Assembly: GCF_025567415.1 (NCBI RefSeq)
Contig: NZ_JAOQJV010000001.1
Span: 248,001 to 312,000, forward strand
Length of the DNA stretch: 64,000 nucleotides
Direction of reading: 5' to 3'
DNA from: Claveliimonas ammoniilytica
GTDB taxonomy: Bacteria; Bacillota; Clostridia; Lachnospirales; Lachnospiraceae
Position numbers and translations under genes: made by a program. Position 1 is the first letter of the stretch, and each line of letters begins with the position of its first letter. This document shows, one piece after another, positions 57,689-64,000 of the stretch. Under the pieces are notes generated by a model that was not told the origin of the DNA, did no database searches, and saw only the letters and a program-made list of their open reading frames with translations.

Positions 57689-58939
57689 ATGAAGAAATTA
57701 CAGCATACTCCGGAAGGTGTCCGGGACATATACAATATCGAATGCGGCAAGAAACTCTCACTGGAGAGCCGTCTGCATAAAGTTCTGCAAATGTACGGAT
57801 ATCACGACATCCAGACTCCTACGTTTGAGTTCTTTGAAGTGTTCCGCAAAGAAATCGGAACCATTCCATCCAAAGAATTATATAAATTTTTTGATAAAGA
57901 AGGAAATACTCTGGTTCTTCGACCGGATATTACACCATCCATTGCAAGGGCAGCGGCTACGCTGTTCCCGGATAATGATATGCCGATCCGGCTTTGCTAT
58001 ACCGGTAATACTTTTGTGAATTATCCGCAGAGTTATCAGGGCCGTCTTCGTGAGAATACACAGATGGGTGCGGAATTGATCGGTGTAGAGTCTATTGAGG
58101 CGGACGCTGAGATGCTGGCACTGGTAGTGGATTGTCTTACGACAATCGGTCTGCGTGAATTCCAGATCAGTGTGGGTAATGTTGACTATTTCCAGAGCCT
58201 GATTGAAGATGCAGGACTGGGAGAAGAATCAGAAGCAAGAGTACGTGAACTGATCGGTAATCGTAATTTTCCGGGTGTGGAAGAATATCTGGACAGTATC
58301 GAAGTGCGTCGTAGCTCCAGAGAGGCATTAGTAGCACTGGAAGATCTCTACGGTGGAGAAGAGGTGCTGGATCAGGCAGAAAATATTGCACCAAACTCCA
58401 AAGCCATCATGGCAGTTCGCAGACTGAAGCGGATCTATGAAGTGCTGAAGATCTATGGCGTAGAAAAATACATTAACTTTGATCTGAGTATGACGGGGTT
58501 ATATGGATACTATACAGGAATTATTTTCAGAGGATATACCTTTGGAACAGGCGATGCTATTGTAAAGGGTGGTCGTTATGACCATCTGTTGGAGAAATTT
58601 GGTAAAAAATCACCATCTATTGGATTTGCGATCATAATTGACCAACTGATGAATGCATTGACCAGACAGCATATCCGTATTTCCTATACTCGTAAGAACA
58701 CACTGATCCTTTATGATGACGGACGTCAGAAAGAGGCAATCAGCCTGGCAAAAGAATTTCGTGAAAAATGCAAAAATACAGAACTGGTGAAACGTGCTCC
58801 GGGTAAGACGCTGGAGGATTATATCAGCTACGGTAAAGAAAACTATGCCGGCAATATGCTCTATATTCAGAGCGATAATCAGATTATTATGATCAATCTG
58901 GTAACCGGTGAGAAGAAAATGATCCATTCAGATAATTAG
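57689..58939 (+). CDS. hisZ: ATP phosphoribosyltransferase regulatory subunit
   Basis: 416 residues; GTAAGGAGATC before the ATG. Homologous to the histidyl-tRNA synthetase catalytic core: 'LQHTPEGVRDIYNIECGKKLSLE', motif 2-like 'LVLRPDITPSIARA' and 'GAELIGVESIEADAEML', plus 'GTGDAIVKGGRYDHLLEKFG'. It has no complete set of HisRS signature residues or anticodon-binding domain, and the short HisG follows, so it is HisZ and not HisS. It forms the hetero-octamer that gives HisG its histidine feedback control. Confidence 0.94.
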   Translation: MKKLQHTPEGVRDIYNIECGKKLSLESRLHKVLQMYGYHDIQTPTFEFFEVFRKEIGTIPSKELYKFFDKEGNTLVLRPDITPSIARAAATLFPDNDMPIRLCYTGNTFVNYPQSYQGRLRENTQMGAELIGVESIEADAEMLALVVDCLTTIGLREFQISVGNVDYFQSLIEDAGLGEESEARVRELIGNRNFPGVEEYLDSIEVRRSSREALVALEDLYGGEEVLDQAENIAPNSKAIMAVRRLKRIYEVLKIYGVEKYINFDLSMTGLYGYYTGIIFRGYTFGTGDAIVKGGRYDHLLEKFGKKSPSIGFAIIIDQLMNALTRQHIRISYTRKNTLILYDDGRQKEAISLAKEFREKCKNTELVKRAPGKTLEDYISYGKENYAGNMLYIQSDNQIIMINLVTGEKKMIHSDN

Positions 58940-58967
58940 TTTAGAAATTTTAAGATAGGAGCCTGCT

Positions 58968-59603
58968 ATGAGATATCTTACATTTGCCCTGGGAAAGGGG
59001 CGTCTTGCCAGCCAGACGCTGGAATTATTTGAAAAAATAGGAATTACCTGTGAAGAAATGAAGGACAAAAAGTCCAGAAAACTGATATTTGTAAATGAGG
59101 AACTGAAGCTTCGCTTTTTCTTGTCCAAGGGTCCGGATGTACCGACTTATGTGGAATACGGTGCGGCTGATATCGGTATCGTAGGAAGAGATACCATTCT
59201 GGAAGAGGGAAGAAAGGTGCACGAAGTGCTGGATCTTGGTTATGGTAAATGTCGCATGTGTATCTGCGGACCGAAAGAAGCGGAAGATCTGCTGAAACAT
59301 CATGAACTGATCCGCGTTGCAACCAAATATCCAAATATTGCAAAAGATTATTTTTACAATGTCAAGCATCAGACAGTAGAGATCATCAAGTTAAATGGTT
59401 CTATCGAACTTGCTCCGATTGTGGGACTTTCAGAGGTAATCTGTGATATAGTAGAGACAGGATCCACACTGCGCGAGAATGGTCTGACTGTACTGGAAGA
59501 GGTATGTCCGCTGTCGGCACGCATGATTGTGAATCCGGTGAGTATGAGAATGGAAAGTGAACGGATCAAGGATCTGATCCAGAGACTGAGAACTGTGATA
59601 TAA
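58968..59603 (+). CDS. hisG: ATP phosphoribosyltransferase, short form
   Basis: 211 residues, lacking the C-terminal regulatory domain of the long form, which explains the need for HisZ. 'FALGKGRLASQTLELFEKIGI' start, 'GAADIGIVGRDTILEEG' and 'LSEVICDIVETGSTLRENGL' (PRPP-binding loop). It joins ATP and PRPP in the first step of histidine synthesis. Follows hisZ by 28 bases. Confidence 0.96.
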   Translation: MRYLTFALGKGRLASQTLELFEKIGITCEEMKDKKSRKLIFVNEELKLRFFLSKGPDVPTYVEYGAADIGIVGRDTILEEGRKVHEVLDLGYGKCRMCICGPKEAEDLLKHHELIRVATKYPNIAKDYFYNVKHQTVEIIKLNGSIELAPIVGLSEVICDIVETGSTLRENGLTVLEEVCPLSARMIVNPVSMRMESERIKDLIQRLRTVI

Positions 59604-59648
59604 ATATTGAATGATAAATAGAGATACAGACAGAAAGGATTGATCAGG

Positions 59649-60947
59649 ATGAGAATACAGCATTTGGATTCCAGCACAAAAAAGAATCTTCTCGAAGATC
59701 TGCTACAGCGCAGTCCATCCAGCTATGGGCAGTATGAGCAGGCGGTGGCAGAGATTCTAAACAATGTTAAGATTGAAAAAGATAAAGCATTATTTGCATA
59801 TACAGAGCAATTTGACCATGCCCATATTGACGCTTCTAATGTACGTGTAACAATGGAAGAGATTCAGGCGGCTTATGAAGAAGTTGGCGAGGAATTACTG
59901 CGTGTGATCCGCGGATCATTAGAGAGCATTAAGTCTTATCATGAGAAACAACGTCAGTTCAGCTGGTTTGACAGTAAGCCTGACGGAACAATCCTTGGAC
60001 AGAAGGTAACTGCGCTTCAGCGGGTAGGTGTCTATGTACCGGGCGGAAAAGCAGCTTATCCATCCTCTGTATTGATGAATATTGTTCCTGCACGTGTGGC
60101 CGGAGTGGATGAAATCATTATGGTTACACCTCCGGGAGCGGATGGGCGTGTCAATGCTAACACTCTGGTGGCAGCCTGTGAAGCAGGTGCAACAGCTATT
60201 TATAAAGTAGGTGGAGCACAGGCAATCGGAGCACTGGCATACGGAACAGAAAGTATTCCCAAGGTAGACAAGATTGTAGGACCTGGTAATATCTATGTGG
60301 CATTGGCGAAGAAAGCGGTGTACGGACATGTAAGCATTGATGCCATTGCCGGACCAAGTGAGATTATGGTAGTAGCGGATGAGACTGCTAATCCACGATA
60401 TGTGGCGGCAGATCTGTTGTCTCAGGCGGAACATGATGAGATGGCCTCAGCGATTCTGGTTACGACCAGTGAAAAGCTCGCAAGAGAAGTATCTGATCAG
60501 ATCGATGGCTTCTTAAAGGAACTGTCCAGAGCAGATATTATTCAGAAATCTTTAGATAATTATGGTTATATTCTGATCGCAGATACGATGGATGAAGTGA
60601 TCGATACAGCAAATGAAATTGCGTCGGAACATCTTGAGATTATGACAAAGAATCCGTATGACACCATGACTCGTATCCGTAATGCAGGAGCTATTTTTAT
60701 CGGTGAGTATGCAAGTGAGCCATTGGGCGATTATTATGCGGGACCGAACCATGTTCTTCCGACCAATGGAACAGCGAAATTCTTCTCACCGCTGTCGGTG
60801 GATGATTTTATTAAAAAGTCCAGCATTATCGGCTATTCCAGAGAAGCACTGGAACGTGTACACAAGGATATTGAAGCATTTGCGGAAGCAGAACATCTGA
60901 CCGCGCATGCGAATTCAATTAAAGTCAGATTTGAAGAAAACAGATAG
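59649..60947 (+). CDS. hisD: Histidinol dehydrogenase
   Basis: 432 residues from ATG 59649 (AGAAAGGATTGATCAGG upstream); TTG 59640 is an unlikely longer start. Signature 'VGVYVPGGKAAYPSSVLMNIVPA' and 'DLLSQAEHDEMASAILVTT' with the zinc ligands and catalytic Glu/His, then 'GPNHVLPTNGTAKF'. Oxidises histidinol to histidine with two NAD+. Length typical. Confidence 0.96.
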   Translation: MRIQHLDSSTKKNLLEDLLQRSPSSYGQYEQAVAEILNNVKIEKDKALFAYTEQFDHAHIDASNVRVTMEEIQAAYEEVGEELLRVIRGSLESIKSYHEKQRQFSWFDSKPDGTILGQKVTALQRVGVYVPGGKAAYPSSVLMNIVPARVAGVDEIIMVTPPGADGRVNANTLVAACEAGATAIYKVGGAQAIGALAYGTESIPKVDKIVGPGNIYVALAKKAVYGHVSIDAIAGPSEIMVVADETANPRYVAADLLSQAEHDEMASAILVTTSEKLAREVSDQIDGFLKELSRADIIQKSLDNYGYILIADTMDEVIDTANEIASEHLEIMTKNPYDTMTRIRNAGAIFIGEYASEPLGDYYAGPNHVLPTNGTAKFFSPLSVDDFIKKSSIIGYSREALERVHKDIEAFAEAEHLTAHANSIKVRFEENR

Positions 60948-60980
60948 CAATATAATTAAATCAGATAAGGAGGTCTGTCT

Positions 60981-61568
60981 ATGAGTAGAACTGCTTCTTG
61001 CACCCGCAAGACAAAGGAGACAGATATTACCCTGTCACTGAATCTGGATGGACAGGGAAAGAATGATATACATACCGGCATAGGATTTTTTGATCATATG
61101 TTGGATGGATTCGCAAGACATGGACTGTTTGATCTGGAGCTTCATGTGAGTGGAGATCTGGATGTGGACTGTCATCATACCATAGAGGATGTAGGAATTG
61201 TATTAGGTGGTGCAATCCGTGAGGCATTGGGAGATAAGGCTGGCATTAAGCGATATGGAAGTTTTCTGCTTCCGATGGATGAGACGCTTGCCATGTGTGC
61301 CATTGATCTCTCTGGCAGACCATATCTGAATTATCAGGCAGAGTTTACCTGCGAAAGACTTGGAACGATGGATACAGAGATGATCCGTGAATTTTTCTAT
61401 GCGGTATCTTACGGCGCAATGATGAATCTGCATCTGAAGATTCTGGATGCAGGCAATAACCACCATATGGCGGAAGCTTTGTTTAAGAGCTTCGGAAAGG
61501 CGCTCGATATGGCGACCGGAATGGAGCCTCGTATCAAAGAGGCGTGGACAACAAAAGGCAAATTATAA
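60981..61568 (+). CDS. hisB: Imidazoleglycerol-phosphate dehydratase
   Basis: 195 residues; AGGAGGTCTGT before the ATG. The two metal-binding motifs are 'FFDHMLDGFARHGLF' with 'DCHHTIEDVGI', and 'NNHHMAEALFKSFGKAL'. It is the monofunctional form without the N-terminal histidinol-phosphatase domain. Dehydrates IGP to imidazole-acetol phosphate. Its end is followed 11 bases later by the HisIE fusion gene. Confidence 0.96.
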   Translation: MSRTASCTRKTKETDITLSLNLDGQGKNDIHTGIGFFDHMLDGFARHGLFDLELHVSGDLDVDCHHTIEDVGIVLGGAIREALGDKAGIKRYGSFLLPMDETLAMCAIDLSGRPYLNYQAEFTCERLGTMDTEMIREFFYAVSYGAMMNLHLKILDAGNNHHMAEALFKSFGKALDMATGMEPRIKEAWTTKGKL

Positions 61569-61579
61569 GGGGAGCAGAT

Positions 61580-62863
61580 ATGAGTTATAAAAGAGTAATA
61601 CCATGTATATTTATCGATTCGGGAAAGGCAGTGCGCTGGTATGATGACCGGACGGTGATCAGTAAAGATGTAGTCTCACTGGCGCGTTACTACAGTGAAA
61701 ATGGTGCAGATGAACTGTTGGTATTTGACCTGTCCGAGTCAGATGAAGACCACGAAGAAGCTATCAACCTGATGCGCAAGATTAACCGTGTGATCCGGAT
61801 TCCAATGGTTGCGGGAGGGAATATCAAGCGTCAGGAAGATGTAAAGAAGATTCTTTATGCAGGAGCAAAACGCGCCATGCTGAACTTTTCCAAAAAGGAC
61901 AGTATTGAAATGATGGAAGCGGCAGCACTTCGCTTTGGCAAAGAGAAGATCGCAGTATCATTAAATGATTTTGATTCACTCTTCAAACAGCAGCATGTGA
62001 TTAATGAAAACTGCAGTGAGATTGTATTTATGCACCGACTGGATCTGGATTCAGTGATGAATATTACCGATATTCCGTGTGTGATCGTGACCGATTCTAT
62101 GGAAGAACCGGAACTTATCAATATATTAAAGTGTCCGGGAGTAAAAGGACTGTCAGGGCGCTATGTAAGCCAGACAGATATGAAATTCAGTGAATTTAAG
62201 AAACGTTGTGAAGACGAAGAGATTAAGATGACTTCATTTGAGAGCATCATGGAATTCTCAGAATTTAAGCTGAATGAAAATGGACTGATTCCGGTTGTCG
62301 TACAGGATTATAAGACACAGGAAGTTCTGATGGTTGCATATATGAACGAAGAGGCATTCTATAATACGATCAAGACTGGACGGATGACCTATTACAGCAG
62401 AAGCCGCAAGTGCCAGTGGGTGAAAGGTGAAACCAGCGGACATTTCCAGTATGTGAAGTCACTGACCATTGACTGTGACAAGGATACTTTGCTTGCCAAA
62501 GTAGAACAGATCGGAGCAGCCTGCCATACAGGAAATAAGACCTGTTTCTATCAACCGCTTGTTGGAACAGATTATGATGAGAAGAATCCGCTTCAGGTAT
62601 TTGAATCTGTGTATGCGGTAATCGAGGATCGTAAAGCAAATCCAAAAGAAGGCTCATATACAAATTACCTGTTTGATAAAGGAATTGATAAGATTCTTAA
62701 GAAGGTTGGAGAGGAAGCCGCAGAGATCATTATTGCAGCAAAGAATCCAAATCCGGAAGAGGTAAAATACGAAATGGCTGATTTTCTTTATCATGCTATG
62801 GTATTGATGGTAGAAAAGGGACTTACCTGGGATGATATTGTGGGTGAGCTTGCCGACAGATAA
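61580..62863 (+). CDS. hisIE: HisIE with an N-terminal, catalytically degenerate HisF-like barrel
   Basis: 427 residues from ATG 61580 (AAGGGGAGCAGAT before it). Residues about 1-215 resemble HisF/HisA ('RVIPCIFIDSGKAVRW', 'YYSENGADELLVFD', 'IPMVAGGNIKRQEDVKKIL'). Residues about 225-325 are HisI, the phosphoribosyl-AMP cyclohydrolase ('SRSRKCQWVKGETSGHFQ', zinc-type 'CHTGNKTCF'). Residues about 340-427 are HisE, the pyrophosphohydrolase ('KVGEEAAEIIIAAKN'). In the barrel, Phe11 stands where HisF has catalytic Asp11, and Asn129 where it has Asp130, by an ungapped comparison from memory with T. maritima HisF. It should not act as IGP synthase, so a separate HisF is needed elsewhere. HisI and HisE look complete. 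It ends the visible his operon; hisC, hisH, hisA and hisF are not in the window. Confidence 0.92.
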   Translation: MSYKRVIPCIFIDSGKAVRWYDDRTVISKDVVSLARYYSENGADELLVFDLSESDEDHEEAINLMRKINRVIRIPMVAGGNIKRQEDVKKILYAGAKRAMLNFSKKDSIEMMEAAALRFGKEKIAVSLNDFDSLFKQQHVINENCSEIVFMHRLDLDSVMNITDIPCVIVTDSMEEPELINILKCPGVKGLSGRYVSQTDMKFSEFKKRCEDEEIKMTSFESIMEFSEFKLNENGLIPVVVQDYKTQEVLMVAYMNEEAFYNTIKTGRMTYYSRSRKCQWVKGETSGHFQYVKSLTIDCDKDTLLAKVEQIGAACHTGNKTCFYQPLVGTDYDEKNPLQVFESVYAVIEDRKANPKEGSYTNYLFDKGIDKILKKVGEEAAEIIIAAKNPNPEEVKYEMADFLYHAMVLMVEKGLTWDDIVGELADR

Positions 62864-62930
62864 AATCAGGGATATATAGCAGATGAATTTCATAGACTGA
62901 TATAAGAACGATAATGGAGAGGTTCAGTCT

Positions 62931-63236
62931 GTGAATGAATCAGAAAAAAGAAGAAGAGAATTATTGCGTTCAGCCAGAGAAATGTATGGAGATTCCCATA
63001 TGCCGCCTGCGGTACATCCGAGATTTCGAAATATATATGGGGATTTATATGAATCAGAGGAACAATCATCCGGATTGCAGACACGCCTTTTGATCGGATG
63101 TGTATTGTTTCTGGTATTTGTGCTGATGGATTATTTTCATTTAGAGATTGCTCAGGTAGACAGTGAAGAGGTTGTGCAGATGGTAGAACAGGATGCCAAT
63201 GCGGTAGAAAGCTGGAGTGATCTGATTATTAAGTAA
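62931..63236 (+). CDS. Hypothetical membrane protein, 101 residues
   Basis: GTG 62931 with TGGAGAGGTTC upstream. A basic N-terminus ('MNESEKRRRELLRSAREMYG') leads to a segment rich in Pro, His and Tyr, then one membrane helix ('LLIGCVLFLVFVLMDYF') and a short acidic outside portion ending 'SWSDLIIK'. A single-pass protein with most residues inside. No family recognised. It is 68 bases after HisIE and 22 bases before a lipoprotein gene, with which it may be transcribed. Confidence 0.7.
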   Translation: MNESEKRRRELLRSAREMYGDSHMPPAVHPRFRNIYGDLYESEEQSSGLQTRLLIGCVLFLVFVLMDYFHLEIAQVDSEEVVQMVEQDANAVESWSDLIIK

Positions 63237-63258
63237 GAAAGAATAAGAGGGCAAACGA

Positions 63259-64000
63259 ATGAAAAAGAGGAGAATGTTGTGTGCATTGTGCCTGCTGCTT
63301 GGCCTGATGATGTTATGTAGCGGTTGTGAAAAGAAAGAGTCGGCAGATGATTATCTTGGCCGTTTGATTACTCGTGCCAAGGAAAATGAGGGCGAACTGC
63401 AGAGTGTTTTAGAAACGGGAATTGCGGATGCCAAATCATCCAATGATTTTGTGATTGATTTTCCAGATGAATTAAAGGAATCCTATGAAGCATTTCTTAA
63501 GGAAGCACTGAATCAGGTACAGTTTGAACTTAACAAAGCAGACAAGGAGTCTAATGATACCTATATCATTCGTGTAACTTATGAACCGATTGATATTGCA
63601 GCTACGACCAAAGAAACGGATGCCGGATATGTAAAGAATATATCAGGCACAGATTTTACAACAGAGGTGAAAAATCTTCTGGAAGAGGATACGAAGCTTT
63701 TAAGTAATGCCACAAAACAGCAGAAAAAGAGCAGAACCATTACTGTAAAGAAGTCCGGAGACAGCTATAAAGTATCGAAAAAGGATATCACGGCATTGTT
63801 GCAGGATGCACTTCAGGGGTATATGGCTCCTTATGAGGCAGTCGGTACCGTGTTTGATTTCCGTGATTTTATGCAGGCATACCTGGATGCATATTTTAAG
63901 GGAGATACTGAGCGCTACTGTATGCATACAGGTGAGAGTGCAGAAGAAGCTGCTGCCTGGTATGAGGAATCGTTTAACAGTTTTCGGCTGGATGATCTGA
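63259..64000 (+). CDS. Probable lipoprotein, unknown (3' end outside window)
   Basis: The ATG at 63259 follows AAGAGGGCAAACG, and the frame is open to the window end (about 247 codons). The N-terminus 'MKKRRMLCALCLLLGLMMLC' is a signal peptide followed by S-G-C, a near-lipobox (C-S-G-C) with the likely lipidated Cys23. The rest is a charged extracytoplasmic domain: 'KKESADDYLGRLITRAKENEG', 'YKVSKKDITALLQDALQGYMAPY' and 'FRDFMQAYLDAYFKGDTERYC'. The last segment resembles a repeat of short helices. I do not recognise the family. It pairs with the membrane protein just upstream. Confidence 0.75.
   Translation, partial: MKKRRMLCALCLLLGLMMLCSGCEKKESADDYLGRLITRAKENEGELQSVLETGIADAKSSNDFVIDFPDELKESYEAFLKEALNQVQFELNKADKESNDTYIIRVTYEPIDIAATTKETDAGYVKNISGTDFTTEVKNLLEEDTKLLSNATKQQKKSRTITVKKSGDSYKVSKKDITALLQDALQGYMAPYEAVGTVFDFRDFMQAYLDAYFKGDTERYCMHTGESAEEAAAWYEESFNSFRLDDL

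Noticed and set aside
57689..58939. Histidyl-tRNA synthetase
   Set aside because: HisRS-like core only, no anticodon-binding domain, and placed directly before a short HisG; HisZ fits better.
1..64000. CRISPR arrays, tRNA/rRNA genes, insertion sequences, prophage
   Set aside because: No spaced direct repeats, no tRNA or rRNA sequence, no transposase, integrase or phage structural protein seen on either strand.

Overview
The window is a contiguous stretch of a low-to-moderate GC, spore-forming anaerobic Firmicute chromosome, most likely a gut Lachnospiraceae. The basis is gene content and order: an rnfCDGEAB operon, glycyl-radical chemistry, cmk-ispH-S1 order, an alpha/beta-type small acid-soluble spore protein, sporulation genes (YtfI/GerW-like, YlbJ-like), the short HisG with HisZ, strong AGGAGG-type ribosome binding sites and SigA promoters close to TTGACA-17-TATAAT. 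I see no phage, insertion sequence, CRISPR array, tRNA or rRNA. No stretch over 300 bases lacks a gene once the small ORF at 18383-18541 is counted.

Region 1 (1-15378) is an accessory catabolic island. In order it holds the end of a Gfo/Idh/MocA dehydrogenase, a tandem-duplicated VOC protein, a LacI regulator, a glycyl radical enzyme (GRE) with its radical-SAM activase, a ribose-type sugar ABC transporter (lipoprotein, double ATPase, two permeases), separate DhaK and DhaL kinase subunits, an AllA-like cupin, an FGGY kinase and a ribulose-phosphate 3-epimerase. A shared operator-like sequence (TTAAACGATTAA type) lies in front of both the LacI gene and the GRE. The parts suggest import of a sugar, polyol or related compound, radical-based C-O (or similar) cleavage, phosphorylation by one or both kinases, and entry into the pentose phosphate pathway or glycolysis. 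The substrate cannot be read from sequence. This is the best candidate for an undescribed system.

Region 2 (15385-24246) is housekeeping: rpsO with a probable S15-binding leader, pnp with a long leader hairpin, a 52-residue small ORF behind a structured leader, a SEC-C protein, an RpiR regulator, a HI0933-type flavoprotein, then cmk-ispH-S1. Region 3 (24247-31460) is energy conservation: rnfCDGEAB, then, beyond a bidirectional terminator, apbE (minus strand) diverging from a NusG-domain-II protein and a Gx/heptaprenyl-diphosphate-synthase-component-I-type membrane protein.

Region 4 (31493-50608) covers DNA repair, envelope and sporulation genes: ruvAB, zapA, a U32 peptidase, a FtsW/RodA protein overlapping a penicillin-binding protein by 176 bases, ytfI/gerW-like genes, rpmB, an Asp23 protein, a FakA-like kinase, recG, a spore protein, rsmD-coaD, a coiled-coil protein, an inverted ylbJ, pepD and an M23 peptidase. 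Region 5 (50679-57613) is mostly RNA modification (RsmF-type methylase, RsuA- and RluA-type pseudouridine synthases), a HAD phosphatase, a YgiQ radical-SAM protein and recU. Region 6 (57689-62863) is a his operon, hisZ-hisG-hisD-hisB and a HisIE that carries an N-terminal HisF-like barrel lacking both catalytic aspartates. Two unrecognised proteins, the last cut by the window end, close the window.
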